In this document: positions 26,268 through 34,875 of the stretch, one piece after another
Numbering within the stretch: the stretch's first letter is position 1
Layout: each line of letters starts with the position of its first letter
Source of the DNA: Bradyrhizobium mercantei
Lineage (GTDB): Bacteria; Pseudomonadota; Alphaproteobacteria; Rhizobiales; Xanthobacteraceae
Assembly (NCBI RefSeq): GCF_001982635.1
Contig: NZ_MKFI01000003.1
Span: 62,001-126,000 of the forward strand
Length of the DNA: 64,000 nucleotides
Reading direction: 5' to 3'
The notes under the pieces: generated by a model
Seen by the model: the letters and a program-made list of their open reading frames with translations, nothing else
Databases searched by the model: none
What the model was told of the DNA's origin: nothing
Translations under genes and position numbers: made by a program

Positions 26268-27104
26268 CTAGTTCAAATTGATATTGAATTCGTAGCCTTT
26301 GTCGCCGCCGACCAAGGTCAGTTTCAGCGCGGCGCCGTCCGCCTTGGCGCCGGGCGGCAGGCCGTCGAGCTCGAAGGAGAAGCGCTTCACACCCGGCGGC
26401 GCGTGCGCGACGAGCTTGGGCACCGGCAGCGCCCAGTCGGGCGTCGGCCCCTCGACGAACAGGCTGAGGTCCTTGGTCTCGGGCGCGGCGACGTCGACCA
26501 GCACGTTGTTGCCGTCGCGCTTGACGTCGCGGATCGTGAACGGGGTGGGATCGCCGATATTGGCGGGCTTCGGCACCGCGTTGAGCGCTTCCGACAGCGC
26601 GGCATCCTCGGTCGAGGCGACGCTCGCGAACGCGAGCTCGGCCTTCGCTTCCACCGGCACGCACAGCTTCTCGCACACCGCATAGCTGATGTCGGCGCGC
26701 AGCACCAACGGCTTGTCGGGGTTTTTCGCCACGATGCGCAGCGGCAGCACCACCTGGTGCTTGTAGCCGAGCGAGGTGCCGCCGGCGCCGTCGTCGAACT
26801 GGCGCGGTGCCGGCCACATCACCGTGACCACATCGACATTATCCGACTTGGAGAAATCGAACCGCGGCGGCACGCCGGAATCGCCCGGCGTCCTCCAGTA
26901 GGTCTTCCAGCCGTCCTGCAGCTGGAAGGCGATGCCGCCGAGCAGCACCGCGCCGCTGCGCGATCCCGCGAGCAGCCGCACCGCCGAATGCGTGTCCTGC
27001 TGCCACGGCGAGGCGTCGTCGGCGCGAACCTCGGTTGCCGCGGATGCGACGGAAAACAAGGCGGCAACGGCAAATGCGGCCCGCAGGGGAACTGTGACGA
27101 TCAT
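26268..27104 (-). CDS. Stand-alone DsbD-alpha-type disulfide protein, secreted
   Basis: A protein of 278 residues with a Sec signal (LRAAFAVAALFSVASAATEVRAD). The mature part matches the N-terminal domain of DsbD/ScsB: FQLQDGWKTYWRTPGDSG, KHQVVLPLRIV and the redox motif YAVC144EKLC148VP. Full-length DsbD also has a membrane domain and a C-terminal thioredoxin domain; both are absent, and no gene for them is adjacent. It may pass electrons from a separate membrane partner to periplasmic thiols. Divergent from the YqgE gene. Confidence 0.85.
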   Translation of the reverse strand: MIVTVPLRAAFAVAALFSVASAATEVRADDASPWQQDTHSAVRLLAGSRSGAVLLGGIAFQLQDGWKTYWRTPGDSGVPPRFDFSKSDNVDVVTVMWPAPRQFDDGAGGTSLGYKHQVVLPLRIVAKNPDKPLVLRADISYAVCEKLCVPVEAKAELAFASVASTEDAALSEALNAVPKPANIGDPTPFTIRDVKRDGNNVLVDVAAPETKDLSLFVEGPTPDWALPVPKLVAHAPPGVKRFSFELDGLPPGAKADGAALKLTLVGGDKGYEFNINLN

Positions 27105-27240
27105 GAGACGTCTTTACCTGCAACTTTCGGTGCAAACCATTGAATTGCTTGTGATGCATCGCCGCACTGCGGCCGATGGTTGATTGACAGAACCGCCACC
27201 CAATATCAGGATGCCAAATCAGCAGGAAAGGCCTTTGCGG

Positions 27241-27900
27241 ATGCGCCCTGAAGGCAAAACAGGCAAGACTCGGAAGACCGCCGCCGGCAGAAGCCCGGCC
27301 GTCGGTCCCCATGCCACCGAAGATGGCTATCTCGATGGCCAGATGCTGATCGCGATGCCTGTGATGAACGACCCGCGGTTCGAGCGCTCCGTGATCTACA
27401 TGTGCGCCCATTCGTCGGAGGGCGCGATGGGCATCATCGTCAACCGCCCGGCCGGCAGCATCGATTTCCCGGGGCTGCTGGTGCAGCTCGACATCATCGA
27501 GAAGTCGGACCAGATCCAGCTGCCCGAGAATGCCGAGATGATGAAAGTGATGAAGGGCGGCCCGGTCGACACCGGCCGCGGCTTCGTGCTGCATTCCAGC
27601 GACTTCTACATCCAGGATGCAACGCTGAACATCGACGACGGCATCTCGCTGACCGCGACCGTCGACATCCTGAAGGCGATTGCCAAGGGCGCCGGCCCCA
27701 GGCACGCGATCCTCGCGCTCGGCTATGCCGGCTGGGGGCCGGGCCAGCTCGAGAACGAGATCCAGCACAATGGCTGGCTGCACTGCGACGCCGATCCGGA
27801 GTTGATCTTCGGCACCGACGTCGACGAGAAATACGCGAGCGCTCTGCGCAAGATCGGCATTGAGGCCGGCATGCTGTCGAACGACGCCGGGCACGCGTAA
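27241..27900 (+). CDS. YqgE/AlgH family protein (UPF0301)
   Basis: A protein of 219 residues from the ATG at 27241, preceded by AGGAAAGG at about eight bases. An in-frame ATG at 27211 and a TTG at 27184 are alternatives, but family similarity begins near [21 protein letters not shown]. Further conserved parts are [40 protein letters not shown]. The family is widespread, cytoplasmic, and its function is unsettled (AlgH influences alginate synthesis in Pseudomonas). A basic, proline-rich leader of about 28 residues precedes the fold. Confidence 0.9.
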   Translation: MRPEGKTGKTRKTAAGRSPAVGPHATEDGYLDGQMLIAMPVMNDPRFERSVIYMCAHSSEGAMGIIVNRPAGSIDFPGLLVQLDIIEKSDQIQLPENAEMMKVMKGGPVDTGRGFVLHSSDFYIQDATLNIDDGISLTATVDILKAIAKGAGPRHAILALGYAGWGPGQLENEIQHNGWLHCDADPELIFGTDVDEKYASALRKIGIEAGMLSNDAGHA

Positions 27901-27941
27901 TCATCTGCAGCCGCGGTAGTACGGCCTTCCCACATTGCTGG

Positions 27942-28094
27942 TGTCGTCCCTGCCTAGTGCGCAATTGCGCACGGGAGCAGGGACCCATAACCACAAGACG
28001 TGGGGATCGAGCGAGCTGGGGCCACAGCTTCGCGCAATCGCACGCAGTCGTGGTTATGGGTCCGGGTCGCGCTTACGCTTGCCCGGGACGACGG
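27942..28094. repeat. Dispersed palindromic element, family C copy 2
   Basis: GTCGTCCCTGCCTAGTGCGCAATTGCGCACGGGAGCAGGGACCCATAACCAC on the left pairs with CGTGGTTATGGGTCCGGG...CCCGGGACGAC on the right. It shares the TGCGCAATTGCGCA palindrome with copy 1 and the CAGGGACCCATAACCAC block with copy 3. It lies between the convergent ends of yqgE and the dioxygenase gene. Confidence 0.8.
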
Positions 28095-28106
28095 TGCTGG
28101 CTTGGC

Positions 28107-28994
28107 TTACTCGGCCGCTTCCTGCGCGACGGTCGGCTGCGTTCCCGCCACCGTGGCGCGGCGCATGTCGCGGGGTTGCGACTGGTCGTAGCGGCGCACG
28201 CGATGCACGGTCTGGCGGTTGTCCCACATCACGAGGTCATGCACCGTCCATTTGTGCACGTAGACGAATTCGCCCTGCGTCGCGTGCTCGGTGAGATCAC
28301 GCAGCAACAGCCGCGCCTCCGGCACGCTCATGCCCCTGATGGCGCCGGCGTGCGAGGACAGATACAGCGACTTGCGGCCGTGCACCGGATGCGTGCGCAC
28401 CAGGCGCTGCAGCACCGGCTTGAACATCTGCTTCTCTTCCTCGGTGTAGTCGAGGAAGCCGAGCGAGCCGCGCGAATACATCAGCGAGTGCTCGCAGATC
28501 ATGTCCTCGATCTCGGCCTTGGTCTCGTCGTCGAGCGCGTCATAGGCGGCGCGCATGTCGGCGAATTCGGTGTTGCCGCCCTTCGGATTCACCACGCGCG
28601 CCGACAGCAGCGAGAACTTTGCCGGGATCGGCCGGAACGAGCTGTCGGAATGCCACAGGCAGTTGCCGAGATTGAACAGATGAGTGCGGTGATCCTTCGG
28701 CAGCGGCTTGCCGTCCTTGCCGAGATTTGAGACATCGTTGAGCCCGGAAGAGAGGCGGTAGTCTTCCTTCTTCGTCACCGTGCCGCCGCGCGAGTGCTCG
28801 CGCTCGCCGAAGTTCAGCGCGAACGCCATTTGCTGCTCGTCTGATATGTCCTGTCCGTGGAACACGAGCACGGCGTATTTGTCCATGCCGGCCTCGATGT
28901 CGATGGCTTCCTGCTTCGTCAGCGGCTTGCGCAGATCGACGCCGGAGACTTCGCCGACGAAATGCTTGTGAAGCTGCCGGATCAGGACGGTCAT
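28107..28994 (-). CDS. TauD/TfdA-family alpha-ketoglutarate-dependent dioxygenase
   Basis: A protein of 295 residues from the ATG at 28994. The Fe(II) facial triad is visible as WHSD (in NCLWHSDSSFR) and the distal His in NRQTVHRV, with the 2-oxoglutarate-binding Arg in PRDMRRATV. The opening IRQLHKHFVGEVSGVDLRKPLT is typical of the family. Members hydroxylate taurine, 2,4-D-like phenoxyacids and other compounds; without a transporter or ssu/tau gene next to it the substrate is unknown. The neighbouring SDR (29097-29876) is on the same strand and may act in the same pathway. Confidence 0.88.
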   Translation of the reverse strand: MTVLIRQLHKHFVGEVSGVDLRKPLTKQEAIDIEAGMDKYAVLVFHGQDISDEQQMAFALNFGEREHSRGGTVTKKEDYRLSSGLNDVSNLGKDGKPLPKDHRTHLFNLGNCLWHSDSSFRPIPAKFSLLSARVVNPKGGNTEFADMRAAYDALDDETKAEIEDMICEHSLMYSRGSLGFLDYTEEEKQMFKPVLQRLVRTHPVHGRKSLYLSSHAGAIRGMSVPEARLLLRDLTEHATQGEFVYVHKWTVHDLVMWDNRQTVHRVRRYDQSQPRDMRRATVAGTQPTVAQEAAE

Positions 28995-29096
28995 GGCGCG
29001 TATCTCCCCGAATCTTGCGGGCGGTTTTCCCGCTTTGTTTGACGGAAAGGCTACTCCCGGCGCGCGCGCTGTCAACGCTTGGTGGTGATGCGCGGG

Positions 29097-29876
29097 TCAG
29101 GCATTCCGCGCCATCAACCCGCCGTCGACCGGGATCACGGCGCCGGTCAGGAACGACGCCGCGGGCAGGCACAGGCTCAGCGTCATGTGCGCGACCTCTT
29201 CCGGATCGCCGTAACGCGCCAGTGCGGTGCGGCGCTTGGCGTAGATCGTCTTGTGCTCCTCGGAGATGCGGTCGGTAATCCCTGTGCGGATCGGGCCCGG
29301 GCAGATGCAGTTGACGGTGATGCCTTCGCGTCCCAGTTCCACCGCGAGCGAGCGGGTCAGGCTGGTGACGCCGCCCTTGGCCGCGGAGTAGGGGCTGTGC
29401 AGGCCTGTCGCACCCAGCGCCTCGGTCGAGGCGATGTTGACGATGCGCGGCGAGCGCGACTTGCGCAGGTATGGCAGTGCGGCGCGGATGATGCGCGGAT
29501 GCGCCGTCAGCATCACGGCGATGCCCTTGGCCCACGCATCTTCATAGCCGGGATCGTCGATCGGCACGCGCACCGAGATGCCGGCATTGTTGACGATGAT
29601 GTCGAGCCCGCCGAAATGCGCGGCGACATCGTTGACGACTCTCGTGATTGCGTCGCGATCGCTGACGTCGAGCGTCCAGGCCTTGGCCGAGCCGCCGCTT
29701 GCCGAAATTTCCTTCGCCACCGCCTGTGTGCCCTCTTCCGTGAGATCGGTGACCGCGACATTGGCGCCCTCATCGGCGAACACGCGCGCCGTGGCGCGGC
29801 CCATGCCGCTCGCGGCCCCCGTGACGAGAACGGTGAGGCCCTTCACCGAACGGCTGAGCTGCTTGTATTCGGACAT
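29097..29876 (-). CDS. SDR-family oxidoreductase (3-oxoacyl-ACP-reductase-like)
   Basis: A protein of 259 residues from the ATG at 29876. Rossmann motif TGAASGMGRATARVFA (near 18), NNAGISV, catalytic YSAAKGG and the C-terminal GAVIPVDGGLMA. Classical SDR fold using NAD(P)H. The substrate is not predictable; it is located just upstream of the dioxygenase gene on the same strand with a gap of 102 bp, and divergent from another SDR at 30054. Confidence 0.88.
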   Translation of the reverse strand: MSEYKQLSRSVKGLTVLVTGAASGMGRATARVFADEGANVAVTDLTEEGTQAVAKEISASGGSAKAWTLDVSDRDAITRVVNDVAAHFGGLDIIVNNAGISVRVPIDDPGYEDAWAKGIAVMLTAHPRIIRAALPYLRKSRSPRIVNIASTEALGATGLHSPYSAAKGGVTSLTRSLAVELGREGITVNCICPGPIRTGITDRISEEHKTIYAKRRTALARYGDPEEVAHMTLSLCLPAASFLTGAVIPVDGGLMARNA

Positions 29877-30053
29877 CACGGACCTCCCGTTGATTTTTTG
29901 CGTTGTCAGACCGGTAACGCTGGCACCGATCCACGGAGACGTCAAACCGGTGATCGGCTTCCGGCGCGCACGCAGCGCGTTAACGCAAGTCCGCCGTTGG
30001 CTTTTCGCAAAGGATCATGCTCAATCAAGACAACAGCACGGGAGAGGAACGCG

Positions 30054-30788
30054 ATGAACGAGCTCGATTTCGGCGGCAAGCAGGTCCTGGTGGTCGGCGG
30101 CTCCTCAGGCATCGGCAACGGCATCGCACAGGCCTTCCGCACCAAGGGCGCGCGCGTTGCCGTGTATGGCACTCGCGCGCAGGCGAGCGACTACTCCGCC
30201 GAGGAGGGCTCGCATCTCGACGGCCTTGCCTATGCGCAGCTCGATGTCTCTGATCCGCAGGCGATCGCAAACCTCACGCCGTCGTTCGATCGGCTCGACG
30301 TGCTGGTGCTGGCGCAGGGCGCGGTGATTTACCGCCGCGGGGAATTCGAGATGGAGGGATTCCGCAAGGTGCTCGAGGTCAATCTGATGAGCCTGATGGC
30401 CTGCGCCACCAAATTCCATGCGATGCTGAGCGCAGCCAAGGGCTCGCTGATCATCGTGAGCTCGACCGCGGCGTATCATTCCACCATGGGCAATCCGGCC
30501 TACAACGCGTCGAAGACCGGCGCGGTCGGGCTGACGCGCACGCTCGGCGAGGCCTGGGCGGAGAACGGCATCCGCGTCAACGGCATCGCGCCGGGCCTCG
30601 TCGACACCAAGATGACCAAGGCGACGACCGCGAATCCAAAGCGGCTCGAAGGCGCGCTCGAGCGCATTCCGCTGAAGCGTCTCGGTACGCCTGCCGACAT
30701 GGCCGGCGCCGCACTGTTCCTGGCCTCGCCGCTCGCCTCCTACATCGTCGGCCAGACCATCGTCGTCGACGGCGGGCTCATTCTGTAG
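30054..30788 (+). CDS. SDR-family oxidoreductase
   Basis: A protein of 244 residues. The ATG at 30054 follows GGGAGAGGAAC. Motifs: VVGGSSGIGNGIAQAF (13-28), catalytic YNASKTG, and C-terminal GQTIVVDGGLIL. It lacks the usual NNAG and has LAQGA instead, a recognised variation in the family. Oxidoreductase acting on an unknown carbonyl or alcohol. Divergent from the SDR/dioxygenase pair and 61 bp upstream of the CsbD-like gene. Confidence 0.87.
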   Translation: MNELDFGGKQVLVVGGSSGIGNGIAQAFRTKGARVAVYGTRAQASDYSAEEGSHLDGLAYAQLDVSDPQAIANLTPSFDRLDVLVLAQGAVIYRRGEFEMEGFRKVLEVNLMSLMACATKFHAMLSAAKGSLIIVSSTAAYHSTMGNPAYNASKTGAVGLTRTLGEAWAENGIRVNGIAPGLVDTKMTKATTANPKRLEGALERIPLKRLGTPADMAGAALFLASPLASYIVGQTIVVDGGLIL

Positions 30789-30849
30789 CCCTAGGAACCT
30801 GTGCGAGGTTCCGCGGTTGGCTTCCTGACAATTTCAGGGAGCAGTTGTA

Positions 30850-31227
30850 ATGGACAAGGATCGGATTTTCGGAACGGCAAAGGAATACGCGGGCAAGGCC
30901 GAAGGCGCAGTCGGTGACGCGACCGGCGATACGCAAACGCAGGCCTCGGGCCGCGCGCGCGAGGCCGCGGGCACCGTGCAGGATCTCTACGGCCAGGCCA
31001 AGGATGCCGCGCGCGACGCCGCCGACTCCGCGGTCAACTACGCCAAAGACGCTTATGAGCATCGCGGCGAAACCGTTCGCAGTGGACAGAAGGCGATGGC
31101 GCATGCGGTGCAGGACAATCCGCTCGGCTCGCTCCTGATCGCCGGCGGCATCGGCTTTGCGCTCGCGCTGTTGATGACGCGCCAGCCGCGCCGCCCGCCG
31201 CCGTCACGCTGGCGCTATTACGGCTGA
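30850..31227 (+). CDS. CsbD-like stress protein with a DUF883-like membrane tail
   Basis: A protein of 125 residues. Residues 1-40 have the CsbD look (MDKDRIFGTAKEYAGKAEGA VGDATGD, written with a break), followed by an Ala/Asp/Glu helical stretch (residues 40-90) and one C-terminal membrane segment (SLLIAGGIGFALALLM) with a basic, Pro-rich end. CsbD proteins are stress-induced; the tail-anchored layout is shared with the DUF883 gene at 3291-3662. Preceded by GGGAGC about ten bases before the ATG at 30850. No partner gene is evident. Confidence 0.8.
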   Translation: MDKDRIFGTAKEYAGKAEGAVGDATGDTQTQASGRAREAAGTVQDLYGQAKDAARDAADSAVNYAKDAYEHRGETVRSGQKAMAHAVQDNPLGSLLIAGGIGFALALLMTRQPRRPPPSRWRYYG

Positions 31228-31242
31228 GGTTTGTGATCGAAT

Positions 31243-31351
31243 GCGTAGGGCGGGTTAGCGATAGCGTAACCCGCCGTCTCACCACGCCCACGACATCGGC
31301 CAGACATCGGCCATCGGCGGGTTACGGCTTCGCCTAACCCGCGCCTTACGA
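31243..31351. repeat. Palindromic intergenic element, family E
   Basis: TGCGTAGGGCGGGTTAGCGATAGCGTAACCCGCC and GGCGGGTTACGGCTTCGCCTAACCCGCGCCTTACG form two hairpins in opposite orientation. The piece between contains the short direct repeat GACATCGGCC twice. Only one copy is in the window. It lies between the convergent CsbD-like and SGNH genes. Confidence 0.75.
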
Positions 31352-31389
31352 TTCTTCCATGATCCGAATGCGCGCTCGCTGCGCGCCGG

Positions 31390-33105
31390 CTATTGCCAGG
31401 GGTTGCCCGGCCCTGCGGCGCGCTGTCCGACACCGCGTGGCGGACGCGGCGGCGGGGCGAGCGGGCGCTGCTGCTGCGGCGCGCCGAATCCAAAGAGGTC
31501 GCGCAGCCAGGGCTGCGTCTGCGGCTGCTGTTGCTGCTGCGGTTGGGCCTGGGCCGGCCGGAACGCGCGCCGTTGCGGCTTCGGCGCGGTGATGATCGAG
31601 CCGTCGGGCGCGATCGCCGTGGTCGAGGGCGGCGGGTTCGCTGGGCCACTCGCCGCCGGTGCGGTTGGCGTGACCGCGGCAACCGGCACGTCGCCCTTGG
31701 CCTGCTCGCGGCCGATCTCGCGGCGCGGCCAGGCGAAATCATCGGCGCGGCCGGCGGGCGGCGCCAGCGCCTCGCCCTTCACCAGCGTGCGTGCGGCGAG
31801 CGCATCGACGGCCGCGGGCCGCGAACCCGGTCCGCCGAGCAATTGATCGGTGCCGACCGTGGAGGCGACCAGCGGCAGCACGGGGCCGGCCAGCGGCCGC
31901 GGCGCGGGCTTGCCGGGCTCGGTGCTGGTCTCGGGCGTCGCCGGTTCGCTCGGCAGCGCGATCGGTCCGGTACGCACCGCCAGCAGGCGCGTCACCTCGC
32001 GCTCGACATAATGCGCGAGCTTGCGTGCGCCGGCCTTGGTGAAGAACACGCCGTCATCGGAGCGCAGCTTGCGCGGCTGGCCTTCGAAGTCCGGGCCCTT
32101 CTGCATGAAGCGGCCGGCCTCGTCGACAAAGCCGTCCCAGACGTCGACATAGGTGATGCCGGCCTTGCCGGCGCCGTCGCGATAGAGTGCGTCGAGGAAC
32201 AGCATGTCCGACGTACCCTTCTGGCCGCGGATCGCGGGCAGGCCGACCCACAGCACCGGCACGCCCTTGCTCTTCAGCACGTTGATCAATTCCTCGATCT
32301 TCTTGCCGTAGAGTTCGACCCAGCGGTCGTCGCGGAATTCATAGAGGCCGTTGGGCGAACGCGCGGTCTTTTCCGGCGCGGCTTGCGAGTCGGTGTCGGC
32401 GTCGTCGGCCGGCGGCTCGGGATCGGCAGGCTTGGCATCGGTTTTGGCGGCGGCATCGGGCTTGTCGCCCGGCTTCGCATCCGGCTTGGCGCGCGCGTCC
32501 TTTTTCTCGTCCTTCTTGTCGGCCTTCTTCTCCACGACCGGTTCGCGCAGCGCCGCACGATCGTTGAGGCCGAGCATCACGACGATGGCATCCGGGTTCT
32601 CGGTGGCGAGAATGCCCTTGGCGGCGGCGGCCCAATCCGCCGGGTCGCCCTTGGGCTGATAGCGGATCAGGCCGGACACCGTCTTTGCCTTGCGGATCAC
32701 GCCCATGTCGGGCTGGTCGGAATAGGCATCCTCCAGGCCATAGGCGAGCCAGTCGGCCATCGCATCGCCGATCACAAGCACGTTGCGCTCGGCGGCGGCC
32801 TCGCGCTTGGCCGGCGCCGGCGCGCGCGAGAAATCCTCGCGCGGCCGCTGCTGCTGGGGCTGAGCCTGCGGGTGCTGCTGCTGGAACGGCGCGAAGAAAT
32901 CGCCGCCAAACCAGCCGCCTCCGCCACCACCGCCGCTTCGTGGCGGCGGCGCGCGGCGCTGGGGTGCATCACCGAAGCCCGGGAAGCCGAAGAACTGCGC
33001 CGAGGCGGGCTGGGCGATGCCGATCAACAGCGCAAGCGCCACCGTCAGCGCGACCAGCGGACCGGCCTCGGTGAATATGCGCAGGAAGGACTTTGGCTCT
33101 CGCAT
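31390..33105 (-). CDS. DUF459/SGNH-fold periplasmic protein with altered catalytic residues
   Basis: A protein of 571 residues from the ATG at 33105 (a TTG 15 bp upstream is less likely). N-terminal membrane/signal segment (residues 15-37), then a long Gly/Pro/Gln-rich linker, an SGNH/DUF459 domain (about 105-375) and a Pro/Ala/Gln-rich tail. Block I reads VLVIGDAMADWLAYGL, with Ala115 where the catalytic Ser should be; block III LGLND (N181, D182) is kept; block V reads DGVFFT, with Phe354 where the His should be. A hydrolase function is therefore doubtful. A Lys/Asp/Pro insertion (about 190-250) interrupts the domain. It lies next to a lytic transglycosylase, so an envelope role is plausible. 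Confidence 0.82.
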   Translation of the reverse strand: MREPKSFLRIFTEAGPLVALTVALALLIGIAQPASAQFFGFPGFGDAPQRRAPPPRSGGGGGGGWFGGDFFAPFQQQHPQAQPQQQRPREDFSRAPAPAKREAAAERNVLVIGDAMADWLAYGLEDAYSDQPDMGVIRKAKTVSGLIRYQPKGDPADWAAAAKGILATENPDAIVVMLGLNDRAALREPVVEKKADKKDEKKDARAKPDAKPGDKPDAAAKTDAKPADPEPPADDADTDSQAAPEKTARSPNGLYEFRDDRWVELYGKKIEELINVLKSKGVPVLWVGLPAIRGQKGTSDMLFLDALYRDGAGKAGITYVDVWDGFVDEAGRFMQKGPDFEGQPRKLRSDDGVFFTKAGARKLAHYVEREVTRLLAVRTGPIALPSEPATPETSTEPGKPAPRPLAGPVLPLVASTVGTDQLLGGPGSRPAAVDALAARTLVKGEALAPPAGRADDFAWPRREIGREQAKGDVPVAAVTPTAPAASGPANPPPSTTAIAPDGSIITAPKPQRRAFRPAQAQPQQQQQPQTQPWLRDLFGFGAPQQQRPLAPPPRPPRGVGQRAAGPGNPWQ

Positions 33106-33274
33106 CGCGTTCGGTCGCAAATGATCTGGAAGTACGTGAGCATATTAGCGGAATCGGGCCGCAAGCGGGCAGCTTTTCCACCATAAATCGGGTGCCTCCG
33201 GCCGCCGTCAAGGCGTCGGCCAAATATCGGATTTCACGGTTACTTTCGGGGAGGATCCCGCGAAAACCGCCGCC

Positions 33275-34651
33275 CTACCGCCCCCGCAACCGGTCCAGCA
33301 CCTCGGAGGTGGCAAAGCCGTCGGCTGGCGCCCCGATCGACACCTGGAAGCCGCGCAGCGCCTCGCGGGTCTGGCCGCCGAACTGGCCGTCGGGGGTGCC
33401 CTTGTAGAAGCCGCGCTGGGCCAGCAACTGCTGCAGTTCCAGCCGCTCGGCCCGCGACAGCACTCGTTCCTGGCGCGGCCAGGGCTGCACGAAGGGCGCC
33501 CCGCCGCGCAACCGGTCGGCGAAATGGCCGATCGCGAGCGCATAGGCCTCGGCCGGGTTGTATTTCATGATCACCCGGAAGTTCTGCAGCATCAGGAAGC
33601 CGGGCCCCTCGGCACCGGCCGGCGCCAGCAGATAGGCCTTGTCGGACGGCCGTGGGAACGGCTGGCCGTTCGGTCGCTTGACGCCGAGATGCTCCCATTG
33701 CGCCAGCGGCATCGCCTTGGCGCGGTCGGCCAGCATGTAATCGAGGCCCTGCGGCAGCACGACCTCGTAGCCCCAGCTCGCGCCGGTCTGCCAGCCGTCC
33801 TTCTTCAGATTGTTGGCGGTCGAGGCGATCAGGTCGGTCGGATCGTCGACGACGTCGCGCCGGCCGTCGCCATCGCCGTCGACGGCGTAGCGCTTGAATG
33901 CGGTCGGCATGAACTGGGTCGGGCCGAACGCGCCGGCCCAGGAGCCGCGCATCTGCTCGGGCCTGAGATCACCGCGGTTGAGGATTTCCAGCGCCGACAG
34001 GAATTCGTCCTTGAAATAGGCCTGGCGGCGGCCGATGCAGGCAAGCGTTGCGGTCGACTGCACCACGCTGCGATCGCCCATCTGGGTCGAGTAGTTCGAC
34101 TCGATGCCCCAGATCGCCGCGATGATGTAGCGATCGACGCCATAGGCCTTCTCGGTCGCGTCGAACTGCGGCTTGTATTTGGCGAGAATCTCGCGGCCCT
34201 TGGCGAGCCTGGTGTCGCTGACCAGAATGTCGAGATAGTCCCAAATCGCCTTGGTGAATTCCGGCTGCGAATCCATCAAGTCCATGATGCGCAGGTCGGG
34301 CGTGAGGCCCGCGGTGAAGCGCTGGAAATTCTCTTGGGTGATGTTGCGCCGTGCGGCATCTGGCCACATCGCTGCGACGCAGTTCGGGAAGTCGGACGCG
34401 GCCTGGCGGATTGCGGCCGCCGTCATCAGCGGATGCCCCGAGGCGCCGTCTTCGCCGCTCCAGGGCGGCGCTGCGCCGTCCTGGCCCGTCGCGGCCTGCG
34501 GCGGCGTCGCGTTCGGCGAAAAGATGCTGTCGATCAGGTTGGTCAGGCCGTTGCCCGCCGACTGGGCTTGCGTACTGCCGGGCAGCAGCAGCGCCAGCGC
34601 GATCAGGCTCGCGCCGAAAAGCCTAGTCCTTGATGTTCCCAACGAGCGCAT
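33275..34651 (-). CDS. Lytic murein transglycosylase (MltB type) with peptidoglycan-binding domain
   Basis: A protein of 458 residues from the ATG at 34651, which begins with a signal peptide (RLFGASLIALALLLPGSTQAQ). An SLT_2/MltB catalytic domain covers about 80-380 with the catalytic Glu184 in AAIWGIESNYS and RGSWAGAFGPTQFMPTAF. A PG_binding_1 domain lies at the C-terminus (about 395-455, LQQLLAQRGFYKGTPDGQFGG). It cleaves the MurNAc-GlcNAc bond forming anhydromuropeptides in the periplasm. The frame is open further upstream to 34849, but this part does not look like signal sequence. Confidence 0.92.
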   Translation of the reverse strand: MRSLGTSRTRLFGASLIALALLLPGSTQAQSAGNGLTNLIDSIFSPNATPPQAATGQDGAAPPWSGEDGASGHPLMTAAAIRQAASDFPNCVAAMWPDAARRNITQENFQRFTAGLTPDLRIMDLMDSQPEFTKAIWDYLDILVSDTRLAKGREILAKYKPQFDATEKAYGVDRYIIAAIWGIESNYSTQMGDRSVVQSTATLACIGRRQAYFKDEFLSALEILNRGDLRPEQMRGSWAGAFGPTQFMPTAFKRYAVDGDGDGRRDVVDDPTDLIASTANNLKKDGWQTGASWGYEVVLPQGLDYMLADRAKAMPLAQWEHLGVKRPNGQPFPRPSDKAYLLAPAGAEGPGFLMLQNFRVIMKYNPAEAYALAIGHFADRLRGGAPFVQPWPRQERVLSRAERLELQQLLAQRGFYKGTPDGQFGGQTREALRGFQVSIGAPADGFATSEVLDRLRGR

Positions 34652-34875
34652 TTGTCGTATGCCTGTCAAAAAAGCGTGCTGTTCCAGAAGGCCCCGGCAC
34701 GGTTTCCAATAGCTTAACATGGGCGAGATTTCGTCGCGCCCGCACTGGCTGACGGGAACGGCGGAATTAAGCCGCACCACACATCCGCCTTTGTTGGCGG
34801 CTGCAAAACGGGGTACCAAGGCGTGATTCATTTCGCGCCGCAGTCCCACCCGTTTTCAAGGCTTCCGATAATCCC

